Below are positions 48,014 through 57,130 of a stretch of 64,000 nucleotides of DNA, piece by piece. A model generated the notes under the pieces. It saw nothing but the letters and a program-made list of their open reading frames with translations, made no database searches and was not told where the DNA came from. Position numbers and translations under genes: made by a program. This DNA comes from Streptomyces curacoi. GTDB lineage: Bacteria; Actinomycetota; Actinomycetes; Streptomycetales; Streptomycetaceae. Where the stretch lies: positions 248,001 through 312,000 of the forward strand of contig NZ_KQ947993.1 in assembly GCF_001513975.1 (NCBI RefSeq), given 5' to 3'. Each line of letters opens with the position of its first letter. Within the stretch, counting starts at the first letter, position 1.

Positions 48014-49515
48014 TCACGGCCCGGACGGCCCTTCAGGCACGTACTCGAACCAGTCGAAGGCCGCGTGGCCCTCGGTGACGTACATGCCGACCACCCGCCC
48101 GGTGAAGCCGCCCGCGACCTGGGTGGACAGATAACGGCCGTCGAGTTCGGCCAGCCGTACGCCGTCGACCGCGAGACCGATCGTGTCGGGACCGCCGGCC
48201 CTGAGGCCGGGCGCGTCCTCGCCGGTCGGGGAGACGGGACGGTCGGTGCGGACCTCGACGTCCAGCGTGACGGGCCCTTCGGGCACCGGCTGCCGTGCGA
48301 GGCGTTGGCGTACGGGCCCGATCCGGGCGATCACGCTTGCCTCGCCGCCGCCGACCTCGATGTCGTAGTGGTGGGCCTCGTCCATGCGGACGGACAGCCC
48401 GGCGCGGCCCGTTCCGGGGTCCAGGCGGGCGGTGAACCGGCAGTCGGGGTGCTGCTGGCGGCGCCCGACGAAGGTGTGCCCCGGCCGGTCCAGGCTGCTC
48501 CCGGTGGCGTGCAGCGTGAGCCATCCCGGCCGCTCGCCGAGCGACCACGACCCCTCCGGCCGGCGGTGCGGGGAGATCCAGTACGGGGCCAGGGCCGCGG
48601 AGTCGAAGTCGTCCCGTGGGGCGGGGGGTTCGACGGGATGCCAGGCCGCCGGAGCCTCGTGCCGCTCCCGCACGGGGCCCACCCTCGGCCAGCCGTCCAC
48701 CCACTGCACCGGGGCCAGGAAGGTCTCCCGGCCCAGGACGTGGAAGTGCGGGAAGAAGCCGCGCGGGCGGGTGGCCAGCAGGAGCATCCACCAGGTGCCG
48801 TCGGGCGCCTCGACCAGGTCGGCGTGGCCGGTGCACTGGATCGGGAGGTCGGTGCCGCGGTGGGTCAGGACGGGGTTGGCGGGTGCCGGTTCGTAGGGGC
48901 CGCGCGGGGAGCGGGCGCGGGCGACGGAGACGCTGTGGCCGAGGGCCGTACCGCCCTCGGCGAGCATCAGGTACCACCAGTCGCCGACGCGATACAGGTG
49001 CGGCGCCTCCGGATGCTGCATGCCGGTCCCGGACCACACCGGGAACGGCTCCTCCAGCACCTTGCCGGTGTGGCCGGGTCGATCCGCGCCACCCGGACCC
49101 CGGAGACGGCGCACCAGCAGTTGCCCTCGTCGTCCCAGGCGAGGTCGGGATCGATGCCGGGCAGGTCGATCCGGACCGGGTCCGACCACGGGCCCTCGGG
49201 CCGGTCACTGCTGACGAGGAAGTTGCCCCCGGCGCCGACGTTGGTGGTGATCATGTAGAAGCGGCCGTCGTGATACCGGAGGGTCGGGGCGTAGATGCCG
49301 GCGGAGGCCGGGATGTCGTCCCCGAGCGCCAACTGCCCCGGCCTGTCGAGCACATTGCCGATCTGCCGCCAGTGCACAAGGTCACGGCTGTGGAAGAGCG
49401 GGACGCCGGGGAAGTACTCGAAGCTGGAGCAGACGAGGTAGTAGTCCTCCCCGACCCGGCACACGCTGGGGTCGGGATGGAAGCCGCCGATGACCGGGTT
49501 GTCGTACGTCCGCAT
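48014..49515 (-). pseudogene. GH43 beta-xylosidase/arabinofuranosidase, broken by a 2-nt frameshift
   Basis: The N-terminal part from ATG 49515 (MRTYDNPVIGGFHPDPSVCR, catalytic Asp15; GIDPDLAW, Asp122) runs in one frame to about codon 148. The rest (TGKVLEEPFPVWSGTG, then MQHPEAPHLY with the catalytic Glu, and a C-terminal beta-sandwich) is in another frame down to 48014. Removing one GT from the GTGT at 49069-49072 restores a continuous protein of about 500 residues reading RIDPATGKVLEEPF. Either the gene is newly broken or this is an assembly error. The intact enzyme would cleave xylo-oligosaccharides after uptake. It has no signal peptide, so it was cytoplasmic. Confidence 0.88.
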
Positions 49516-49540
49516 GCGCGTCAGGCCTCCGCTGGGCCGG

Positions 49541-49553
49541 CCGAAACATTCGG
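49541..49553. promoter_or_regulatory. Second xylan-regulon operator, upstream of the GH43 gene
   Basis: CCGAAACATTCGG matches the 47909 palindrome at 11 of 13 positions and lies 25 bp before the GH43 start. The shared site implies joint control with the transport operon. Confidence 0.72.
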
Positions 49554-49762
49554 TCCGATTGACGAACATTACGCAGCGGACTGTAAGGGGGTGCCGGGAG
49601 CGGGACAAGGGCGCGCGGGGGGCGGGGGGCGGGACCGGGTGCCGGGGGCGGGACAGTGCGCCAGAGGCGGACAGGGTGCCGGGGGCGGGCCGGAGGCGCG
49701 GCACCTCCGGACGAGGGCCGGGCCGTCTCTCGTCCGGAGGGGATCGGGATGCGCGCCGCGGC

Positions 49763-51097
49763 CTAGAGGCCGACGTCGCGGCTGCGGATGTCGTCCAGGG
49801 ACTCGCGGCGGACCAGGAGCCGGGCATGGCCGTCGGCCACGGCGACCACGGGCGGGCGGCCGACCAGGTTGTAGCCGGAGGCCATGGACAGGTGGTACGC
49901 GCCGGCGGCCGGGACGGCGAGCAGGTCGCCGGGGCGGACGTCGGCGGGAAGCTCCACGTCCGCGGCGACGACGTCGCCCGCCTCGCAGTGTCGGCCCACC
50001 ACGGTGACCGGGGCAGGGACGGCGGTGCCGGGACGGCCCACCAGCCGGGGCGCGTAGCGGACCCCGTACAGCGCGGGCCGGGGGTTGTCGCTCATGCCGC
50101 CGTCCACCGCGACGTAGGTATGCGGACCGCTGCGCTTGACGGCGAGGACGCGGTAAAGCGCGATCCCCGCCGGGCCCGCGATCGCCCGCCCGGGCTCGAT
50201 GACGAGGCGGGGGACGGTGAGCCCGGCCGCCGCGCACGCCTCGACGAGCTCCGCACGCACCTTGCGGGCCAGCAGGGTCAGGTCCAGGGCCGGTTCGCCG
50301 GGCCGGTAGGCGATGCCGTGGCCGCCGCCCAGGTCGAGTTCGGGCAGGACGAGACCGTGCTGTGCGTGCAGCCGGGCCATGAGGCCGGTCATGCGCCGTA
50401 CGGCGGCCAGATAGGGCCTGACACCGGTGATCTGGGACCCCAGATGGCAGTGCAGGCCGGTCAGTTCGAGCTGGGGCTGGGCCAGGATCCGGGCCATCGC
50501 GTGCTGTGCGTGGCCGTCCGTGACGGACAGGCCGAACTTCTGGTCGTCGGTGCCCGTGCGGATCTTCTCGTGACCGCCGGCGCTGATGCCGGGCACGACG
50601 CGGACCATCACCTTCTGGTGGCCGCCGGGTCCGACCGCCGCGGCCAGCCGGGCGATCTCCGAGGGGCTGTCGATGACGATACGGCCGACGCCGAGGCGCA
50701 GCGCGGTGTCCAGATCGCGCGGGGACTTGGCGTTGCCGTGCAGCACGATCCGCTCCGGCGGGAAGCCGGTGGTGACGGCGAGCTCCAACTCGCCGGCCGA
50801 GCAGACATCCAGGCCCAGGCCCTCCTCAGCCACCCAGTGGACCATCGCACGGCACAGGAACGCCTTGGCCGCGTACAGGACTTCGGCATCGGGGAAGAGC
50901 TGCCGGTAGGTGCGGCAACGCGCGCGCACCTCGTCCTCGTCGAGGACATAGACGGGCGTACCGAACCGGTCGGCGACCTCGGCCAGCGGCACACCGCCCA
51001 CGGTGAGTTCACCGGCACGGGGCTCCGCGGCGGACGCCGGCCACACCGAGAGCGCGTCGGCCGGGGCGGTCACTGCGGGCTCGTGAACGGCGGTCAC
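49763..51097 (-). CDS. Diaminopimelate decarboxylase-like protein (LysA type)
   Basis: 444 residues from GTG 51097, overlapping the preceding gene's stop by 4 bp. YAAKAF holds the PLP-binding Lys, HCHLGSQITGV, GGGHGIAY, EPGRAI and RHCEAGD complete the fold III decarboxylase active site. It would convert meso-diaminopimelate to lysine, but Streptomyces normally has another lysA with the lysine genes, so this may be a paralogue acting on another amino acid. It is coupled to an SAV_915 protein. Confidence 0.88.
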   Translation of the reverse strand: MTAVHEPAVTAPADALSVWPASAAEPRAGELTVGGVPLAEVADRFGTPVYVLDEDEVRARCRTYRQLFPDAEVLYAAKAFLCRAMVHWVAEEGLGLDVCSAGELELAVTTGFPPERIVLHGNAKSPRDLDTALRLGVGRIVIDSPSEIARLAAAVGPGGHQKVMVRVVPGISAGGHEKIRTGTDDQKFGLSVTDGHAQHAMARILAQPQLELTGLHCHLGSQITGVRPYLAAVRRMTGLMARLHAQHGLVLPELDLGGGHGIAYRPGEPALDLTLLARKVRAELVEACAAAGLTVPRLVIEPGRAIAGPAGIALYRVLAVKRSGPHTYVAVDGGMSDNPRPALYGVRYAPRLVGRPGTAVPAPVTVVGRHCEAGDVVAADVELPADVRPGDLLAVPAAGAYHLSMASGYNLVGRPPVVAVADGHARLLVRRESLDDIRSRDVGL

Positions 51098-51600
51098 CGC
51101 GTCGCCCCCTCACCCGATCCATCCGGCCGGCGGGGAGCGGCCGACGCGGAGATGAGCGCCGCCGCGCCAGTCACGCGCGGCGCTCCGACCGCCTGGGGTC
51201 CGCGGGCGGTCCGGTGGCGTCCGGGGCCGAAGCGCGGCTCCGTGTGCTCCGCGTGCTCCGTGTGCTCCGTGTGCTCCATGTGCTCCGTGTGCTCCACGGC
51301 GGACGGCGCGGTCGGAGGCGGGGCGCAGAACGGGGGGTCCACCGTGACGGTGGTAAGGCCGAGCGGTGCGGTCAGGGCGCGCAGGGCGGGCTCGGCGAGC
51401 CTGATCCAGGGCTGGTCGGGGCCGAGGGTCGCGGTCAGCTGCCGCAGCGAGGTGAACCCCACAGCCGTACGGCCGCCGAGGGGCGTACGGAAGAGGCGGG
51501 CCGCACAGGCGGCCGGTCCCGGCCGGACCGGAACGTACAGAGGGCCGGCCGGGAACCGATCAGAGGGCTCCGGGTCTTCGCCGGACAGGATGGCTGTCAT
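51094..51600 (-). CDS. SAV_915 family protein with an EHT repeat insertion
   Basis: 168 residues from ATG 51600. The domain reads AGPLYVPVRPGPAACAARLFRTPLGGRTAVGFTS, then LTATLGPDQPWIRLAEPALRALTAPLG, which matches the SseB-like SAV_915 family as I recall it. After the domain there is an EHT/EHM tripeptide run coded by a 9-bp repeat, then an Arg/Ala tail. It is coupled to the LysA-like gene (GTGA). The role is unknown. Confidence 0.82.
   Translation of the reverse strand: MTAILSGEDPEPSDRFPAGPLYVPVRPGPAACAARLFRTPLGGRTAVGFTSLRQLTATLGPDQPWIRLAEPALRALTAPLGLTTVTVDPPFCAPPPTAPSAVEHTEHMEHTEHTEHAEHTEPRFGPGRHRTARGPQAVGAPRVTGAAALISASAAPRRPDGSGEGATR
51242..51295. repeat. 9-bp repeat in the SAV_915 gene (6 copies)
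   Basis: GTGTGCTCC and single-base variants at 51242, 51251, 51260, 51269, 51278 and 51287. In frame it codes EHT/EHM/EHA tripeptides. Confidence 0.93.
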
Positions 51601-51952
51601 GGGATGCCTCCGGGAGAGTCCGAGGTGGATCGGGCGAGTGACTCGACGGCCCCGGCCGCGGGGAGACGGAACCGGGGCTCGCCGCTGACGCTATGCCCGG
51701 CGACCCGGGCTTCGGGACGGCCCTGACGTGATGCTGACGGCGGTCAGCCGGACACTGACGGGATGCTGACGGCGGTCGGCCAGATGCTGACAGCGACCGG
51801 CCGGGCGCTGACGGGATGCCTCCCAGAGAGCCCAAGGTGGATCGGGCGAGTGACTCGACGGCCCCGGACGCTCGGCCACCGGCGCCGGCCCATCGGACAG
51901 ATGCCCTCGATCAGATGCCCTCGACGAGTTTCCCTTGATCAACTGCCCTTGA
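51601..51952. repeat. Repeat-filled intergenic region between SAV_915 and kdpC genes
   Basis: No gene. A 55-bp block at 51601-51655 recurs at 51813-51867 with four differences. Between them GATGCTGACGGCGGTC recurs at 51731 and 51763, with degraded forms. Near kdpC, CCCTTGATCAACTG occurs twice in tandem (51932 and 51946), each with the palindrome TTGATCAA. The layout indicates repeated local duplication. Confidence 0.85.
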
Positions 51953-52585
51953 TCAACTGCCCTCGACCAGTCCCCTGAGCGCGATGTTGAGTTCGAGGAC
52001 GTTCACGCGCGGCTCGCCGATGAAGCCGAGGGTGCGGCCCTCGGTGTGGTCGTCGACCAGCTTCCGCACCTGCGCGACGCTCAGGCCGTTGCGCTGGGCG
52101 ACTCGGTGGACCTGGAGGGCCGCGTACTGCGGGGAGATGTGCGGGTCGAGGCCGGAACCGGAGGAGGTGACCGCGTCGGCGGGGACCTGGGCGGCCTTGA
52201 CCGTGTAGCCGGGCACGGAGTTCTCCTTGATGACCTTCGCCTTCGCTTCCTTCACCCACTCGATGAGCTCGGGGTTGTCGCCGGAACGGTTGGTGGCGCC
52301 GGAAAGGATCAGCGTGTACTGCCTGTTGACCGAGTTCTCACCCACTCCGTTGGCCGGGCGGGGCTGGAAGTAGTCCAGGCCGTAGCCCTGTTGACCGATC
52401 AGGGAGGAGCCGACGACCTTGCCGTCCGCCTTGATCTCCGAGCCGTTCGCCTTGTCGTGGAAGAAGGCCTGCGCCACACCTGTGACAGCCAGCGGATAGA
52501 CGGCGCCTGTGAGCACAGTCAACACGACCAGCGCCCGCAGGGCCGCGCCCAGCAACCGGCCGGTGTTCGCTACGGAGTTGTTCAT
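51953..52585 (-). CDS. kdpC: Potassium-transporting ATPase subunit C
   Basis: 210 residues with one N-terminal membrane helix (LLGAALRALVVLTVLTGAVYPLAV). GSSLIGQQ, YFQPRPAN, SSGSGLDPHISPQYA and the RVNVLELN end are the conserved KdpC motifs. It stabilises the KdpA-KdpB complex. It starts 6 bp after the kdpB stop. No kdpD or kdpE follows; the region downstream is repeats and an unrelated gene. Confidence 0.96.
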   Translation of the reverse strand: MNNSVANTGRLLGAALRALVVLTVLTGAVYPLAVTGVAQAFFHDKANGSEIKADGKVVGSSLIGQQGYGLDYFQPRPANGVGENSVNRQYTLILSGATNRSGDNPELIEWVKEAKAKVIKENSVPGYTVKAAQVPADAVTSSGSGLDPHISPQYAALQVHRVAQRNGLSVAQVRKLVDDHTEGRTLGFIGEPRVNVLELNIALRGLVEGS

Positions 52586-52591
52586 GGTCCT

Positions 52592-54694
52592 TCACCCGAT
52601 CCCGGGGATCAGAGAGATGAGCAGGTCGATGATCTTGATGCCGATGAACGGCGCGATCAGCCCGCCGAGGCCGTAGATCGTGAGGTTGCGCCGCAGCATC
52701 CGGTCCGCGCTCACCGGCTGGTACCGCACGCCCTTCAGGGACAGCGGCACCAGCGCGATGATGATCAACGCGTTGAAGACGACCGCGGACAGGATCGCGG
52801 AGTCCGGCGAGGACAGGCCCATGATGTTGAGCTTGTCCAGGCCCGGATGGACGGCCGCGAACAGCGCCGGGATGATCGCGAAGTACTTGGCGACGTCGTT
52901 GGCGATGGAGAACGTCGTCAACGCGCCCCGGGTGATGAGTAGTTGCTTGCCGATCTCGACGATCTCGATGAGCTTGGTCGGGTCGGAGTCGAGGTCGACC
53001 ATGTTGCCGGCCTCCTTGGCGGCCGACGTACCGGTGTTCATCGCCACGCCGACGTCCGCCTGCGCGAGGGCGGGCGCGTCGTTGGTGCCGTCGCCGGTCA
53101 TCGCGACCAGCTTGCCGCCGGCCTGCTCCCGCTTGATGAGGGCCATCTTGTCCTCGGGAGTGGCCTCCGCGAGGAAGTCGTCGACGCCCGCCTCCTCGGC
53201 GATGGCCTTGGCGGTCAGCGGGTTGTCCCCCGTGATCATGACGGTCTTGATGCCCATGCGGCGCAGTTCCTCGAACCGCTCCCGCATACCGTCCTTGACG
53301 ACGTCCTTGAGGTGGATGACACCGAGCACGCGAGCGCCCTCGGCGTCCTCGACGGCGACCAGCAGCGGGGTGCCGCCGGCCTCGGAGATCCGGTCGGCGA
53401 TCCCGTCGGCGTCGTCGGCGACCGTGCCGCCCCGCTCCCGTACCCACGACATGACCGAAGCGGCGGCCCCCTTGCGGATCTTCCTGCCGTCGACGTCGAC
53501 ACCGGACATACGGGTCTGGGCGGTGAAGGGGATCCACTCGGCGTGCGCCAACTCCCCCTGGTGACGCTCGCGCAGCCCGTACCTCTCCTTCGCCAGGACG
53601 ACGACGGAGCGGCCCTCCGGCGTCTCGTCCGCCAGCGACGACAGCTGAGCCGCATCCGCGACCTCGGCCTCCGTCGTGCCGTGCACCGGCACGAAGGCGG
53701 CGGCCCGGCGGTTGCCGAGCGTGATGGTGCCGGTCTTGTCGAGCAGCAGCGTCGAGACGTCACCGGCGGCCTCGACCGCGCGGCCCGACATCGCCAGGAC
53801 GTTGCGCTGGACCAGGCGGTCCATGCCCGCGATGCCGATCGCGGAGAGCAGGGCGCCGATCGTGGTCGGAATGAGGCAGACCAGGAGGGCGACCAGCACG
53901 ACCATCGTCAGGTGCGTACCGGCGTAGGCCGCGAGGGGCGGCAGGGTGGCGCAGGCGAGCAGGAAGACGATCGTCAGCGACGCGAGCAGGACGTTGAGCG
54001 CGATCTCGTTCGGTGTCTTCTGCCGGGCCGCGCCCTCGACCAGGTTGATCATCCGGTCGATGAAGGTCTCGCCGGGCCTGGTCGTGATCTTGATGACGAT
54101 GCGGTCGGAAAGGACCTTCGTGCCGCCGGTGACGGCTGAACGGTCGCCGCCGGACTCACGTATGACGGGCGCCGACTCTCCGGTGATCGCCGACTCGTCG
54201 ACCGAGGCGACCCCCTCGACGACATCACCGTCGCCGGGGATGATGTCGCCCGCCTCGCAGACCACCCGATCGTCGATCCGGAGCTCGGTGCCGGGCACCC
54301 GCTCCTCGGCACCGTCCGCGAGCAGCCGCCGGGCGACGGTGTCGGTCTTGGCCCTGCGCAGGGTGTCGGCCTGCGCCTTGCCGCGGCCCTCGGCGACGGC
54401 CTCCGCCAGGTTGGCGAAGAACACGGTCAGCCACAGCCAGGCGCTGATGGTCCACCCGAACCAGTCACCCGGGTCCTTGAAGGAGAAGACCGTGGTCAGG
54501 ACGGACCCGATCCACACCACGAACATCACAGGCGACTTGATCATCACCCGCGGGTCCAGCTTGCGGAAGGCGTCCGGCAGCGATCCGAGAAGCTGCCGGG
54601 GGTCGAAGAGGCCCGCGCCCACACGGCGTTCGGGGGGCCTGCGCCCGGTGGGTAGGTCGCTGTGCGGCGGCCGGGTCGCGGTGGCGGTGGACAT
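52592..54694 (-). CDS. kdpB: Potassium-transporting P-type ATPase subunit B
   Basis: 700 residues from ATG 54694, nine nt after GAGG. An ATG at 54727 that overlaps the kdpA stop (ATGA) would add 11 residues and is a possible coupled start. LLLDKTGTITLGN holds the phosphorylated Asp319, VDESAITGES is the actuator loop, GDGTNDAPALAQADVG the hinge. It hydrolyses ATP to drive high-affinity K+ uptake through KdpA. Length is normal. Confidence 0.96.
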   Translation of the reverse strand: MSTATATRPPHSDLPTGRRPPERRVGAGLFDPRQLLGSLPDAFRKLDPRVMIKSPVMFVVWIGSVLTTVFSFKDPGDWFGWTISAWLWLTVFFANLAEAVAEGRGKAQADTLRRAKTDTVARRLLADGAEERVPGTELRIDDRVVCEAGDIIPGDGDVVEGVASVDESAITGESAPVIRESGGDRSAVTGGTKVLSDRIVIKITTRPGETFIDRMINLVEGAARQKTPNEIALNVLLASLTIVFLLACATLPPLAAYAGTHLTMVVLVALLVCLIPTTIGALLSAIGIAGMDRLVQRNVLAMSGRAVEAAGDVSTLLLDKTGTITLGNRRAAAFVPVHGTTEAEVADAAQLSSLADETPEGRSVVVLAKERYGLRERHQGELAHAEWIPFTAQTRMSGVDVDGRKIRKGAAASVMSWVRERGGTVADDADGIADRISEAGGTPLLVAVEDAEGARVLGVIHLKDVVKDGMRERFEELRRMGIKTVMITGDNPLTAKAIAEEAGVDDFLAEATPEDKMALIKREQAGGKLVAMTGDGTNDAPALAQADVGVAMNTGTSAAKEAGNMVDLDSDPTKLIEIVEIGKQLLITRGALTTFSIANDVAKYFAIIPALFAAVHPGLDKLNIMGLSSPDSAILSAVVFNALIIIALVPLSLKGVRYQPVSADRMLRRNLTIYGLGGLIAPFIGIKIIDLLISLIPGIG

Positions 54695-54723
54695 GCAATC
54701 CTCGTGATTCGTTACGTCGGTGC

Positions 54724-56388
54724 TCATGACGCCAGCCCCTCGGCCAGCGGCCCCAACGCCAGGGCAGGGAAGTACGTCAGACCGGCGATGATCAGGACCG
54801 CGCCCACCAACAGGCCGGTGAACAGCGGCTTTTCGGTCCGCAGGGTGCCCGCGGTGGCCGGCACGGGCGTCTGCTCGGCGAGCGAGCCGGCCAACGCCAG
54901 CACGAACACCATCGGCAGGAAGCGGCCGAGCAGCATGCACAGCCCGAGTGTGGTGTTGAACCAGTGGGTGTCCGCGTTCAGACCGGCGAAGGCCGAGCCG
55001 TTGTTGTTGGCGGCGGACGTGTACGCGTAGAGGATCTCGGAGAATCCGTGCGCCCCGCTGTTGGTCATCGAGTGGGCCGGGGTCGGCAGGGCCATCGCGA
55101 ACGCGGTGAAGACGAGCACGAGCGCCGGAGTGATCAGGATGTAGCAGGCGGCCGACTTGATCTCGCGGGAGCCGATCTTCTTGCCGAGGTACTCGGGCGT
55201 ACGGCCCACCATCAGACCGGCGACGAACACCGCGATGACCGCCATGATCAGCATGCCGTAGAGGCCGGAGCCGGTCCCGCCGGGCGCGATCTCACCCAGC
55301 ATCATGCCGAGCAGGGTGATGCCGCCGCCGAGGCCGGTGAAGGAGGAGTGGAACGAGTCCACCGCACCGGTCGAGGTGAGCGTCGTCGACGTCGCGAAGA
55401 TCGACGAGGCACCGACGCCGAACCTGACCTCCTTGCCCTCGTACGCCCCGCCCGCGATGTCGAACGCCGGGCCGTGGTGGGCGAACTCGGTCCACATCAT
55501 CAGGGCGACGAAGCCGACCCAGATGGTGCCCATGGTGGCGAGGATCGCGTACCCCTGCTTGACCGAGCCGACCATGAGCCCGAAGGCCCGGGTCAGCGCG
55601 AACGGGATGACGAGGATCAGGAAGATCTCGAAGAGGTTCGAGAACGGGGTGGGGTTCTCGAAGGGGTGGGCGCTGTTGGCGTTGAAGTAGCCGCCGCCGT
55701 TGGTACCCAGCTCCTTGATGGCCTCCTGCGAGGCGACCGCGCCGCCGTTCCACTGCCGCGAGCCACCCATGAACTGGCCGACCTCGTGGATGCCGGAAAA
55801 GTTCTGGATGGCACCGCACGCGACCAGCACCACCGCGGCGATCGCGGCGCCCGGCACCAGGACGCGGACCGTACCGCGCACCAGGTCGGCCCAGAAGTTG
55901 CCGAGTTCACCGGTGCGGGAGCGCGCGAAGCCGCGCACCAGCGCCACGGCGACGGCGATACCGACCGCGGCCGAGACGAAGTTCTGCACGGCCAGACCGG
56001 CGGTCTGCACGACATGGCCCATGGCCTGCTCGCCGTAGTACGACTGCCAGTTGGTGTTGGTCACGAAGGACACGGCGGTGTTGAACGCCTGGTCGGGATC
56101 GATGGAGGCGAAGCCGAGCGAACCGGGCAGCACACCCTGGATCCGCTGGAGCAGGTAGAGGAAGAGAACACCGACGACGGAGAAGGCGAGCACACCGCGC
56201 AGATACGCGGTCCAGCGCATCTCGACGTCGGGGTTGGCACCGATGCCCTTGTAGATCCACCTCTCGACGCGCCAGTGCTGGTCGCAGGAGTAGACCCTGG
56301 CCAGGTAGTTGCCGAGGGGGATGTAGGCGAGCGCCAGAGCGGCGATCAGGGCGAGCAGTTGGAGCACGCCGGCGAGTACGGGGCCCAT
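54724..56388 (-). CDS. kdpA: Potassium-transporting ATPase subunit A
   Basis: 554 residues, about ten membrane helices. The four selectivity-loop regions are visible: VSFVTNTNWQSYYGEQ, ELGTNGGGYFNANSAHPFENP, TSTGAVDSFHSSFTGLGGG and ANNNGSAFAGLNADT. It forms the K+ channel-like subunit. It starts 8 bp after kdpF stops. Confidence 0.97.
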   Translation of the reverse strand: MGPVLAGVLQLLALIAALALAYIPLGNYLARVYSCDQHWRVERWIYKGIGANPDVEMRWTAYLRGVLAFSVVGVLFLYLLQRIQGVLPGSLGFASIDPDQAFNTAVSFVTNTNWQSYYGEQAMGHVVQTAGLAVQNFVSAAVGIAVAVALVRGFARSRTGELGNFWADLVRGTVRVLVPGAAIAAVVLVACGAIQNFSGIHEVGQFMGGSRQWNGGAVASQEAIKELGTNGGGYFNANSAHPFENPTPFSNLFEIFLILVIPFALTRAFGLMVGSVKQGYAILATMGTIWVGFVALMMWTEFAHHGPAFDIAGGAYEGKEVRFGVGASSIFATSTTLTSTGAVDSFHSSFTGLGGGITLLGMMLGEIAPGGTGSGLYGMLIMAVIAVFVAGLMVGRTPEYLGKKIGSREIKSAACYILITPALVLVFTAFAMALPTPAHSMTNSGAHGFSEILYAYTSAANNNGSAFAGLNADTHWFNTTLGLCMLLGRFLPMVFVLALAGSLAEQTPVPATAGTLRTEKPLFTGLLVGAVLIIAGLTYFPALALGPLAEGLAS

Positions 56389-56396
56389 GTCCTGGC

Positions 56397-56486
56397 TCAG
56401 AACCTCTCCGGGAAGATCAGGGCGAGGACGAGATACCCCAGCAGGGCGACGGCCACGACCAGGCCGACGATGTGCTCGGCGGTCAC
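56397..56486 (-). CDS. kdpF: Potassium-transporting ATPase subunit F
   Basis: 29 residues from GTG 56486, a single hydrophobic helix (IVGLVVAVALLGYLVLALIF) ending PERF. It matches KdpF, which stabilises the complex. The GTG overlaps the stop of the small upstream ORF by 4 bp (GTGA), so its translation depends on that ORF. Confidence 0.9.
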   Translation of the reverse strand: MTAEHIVGLVVAVALLGYLVLALIFPERF

Positions 56487-56566
56487 AGCTTGGTCACCCC
56501 CCGGGCGACGAGGGCCACCAGCGCGAAGACCGCGATCGTGGTGACGACGAAGGCCAGATCGGCCAC
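56483..56566 (-). CDS. 27-aa membrane microprotein at the head of the kdp operon
   Basis: GTG 56566 with AAGGAG 6 nt upstream. The peptide starts VADLAFVVTTIAVF and ends LVARGVTKL: one membrane helix with a positive cytosolic end, 27 residues. Its stop overlaps the kdpF start (GTGA). I recall similar short frames before kdpF in other Streptomyces, which suggests a real lineage-specific Kdp accessory subunit. It has the best ribosome site in this part of the operon. Confidence 0.75.
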   Translation of the reverse strand: MADLAFVVTTIAVFALVALVARGVTKL

Positions 56567-57130
56567 CGTGAACTCCTTGATTGACGTTCGGTCGGAAGGG
56601 ACGGTCAGAGCAAACCGCCTCCATGGCCGGATTCGACCGTCATTGACGGGTCCCATACGGCGGTTGATCCGCCTTTGACGGGACTCTTACGGCGCCTGTC
56701 CAAGGCTTGTCCAAGGCGTGTCCAAGGATTCGAAGGCGCACTCGGAACAGCGGCACGGTGCCCCTGGCGGTGCGGCCGCGGCGGCCTGCCGGAACCGCGG
56801 CCGGCGGTCAGCGCAGGCAGCGGCGGAACCACGGGCCCCCAACGGCGGCTCAGCGCATGACCTCGCGGAAGAACACCCGCGCGATGACGCTGTGTGTCCG
56901 ATGCCGCGAAGCGGCGCTGCCCTCCCTCCAGACCGCCGGGCCGGTGGCCATACGGCCCCGGAGCTCGGCTGTTGGTGTGCGGCCCACGCCGGACCGGCCA
57001 GTCTTAACGGAAGCTTGACGCTCGCGGCCCCTTCATCCGTGGGCCCCAGCGTCACGCTCTGCTTACGCTGGTGCGGCCGTCCGCGTGATGGCCGGACTTC
57101 CACGCTGAGCCGCACATCAGGAGCACGCCG
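56567..57130. other. Divergent kdp / APC permease control region
   Basis: A 564-bp stretch without a supported gene. TTGACG occurs on the plus strand at 56581, 56643 and 56675. Three 11-bp direct repeats lie at 56695-56727. The half nearest the permease (56740-57110) has open frames on both strands but no start signals. AGGAG precedes the permease start. Confidence 0.5.
56695..56727. promoter_or_regulatory. Three tandem 11-bp repeats upstream of kdp
   Basis: CCTGTCCAAGG, CTTGTCCAAGG and CGTGTCCAAGG follow without gaps, one helical turn each. Direct repeats at 10-11 bp are the target form of OmpR-family regulators such as KdpE. The site is about 130 bp before the first kdp ORF and 400 bp before the permease. 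Confidence 0.65.

Noticed and set aside
48014..49515. Two separate genes in the GH43 region
   Set aside because: Each half lacks catalytic residues the other supplies, and a 2-nt correction gives one continuous GH43 protein.
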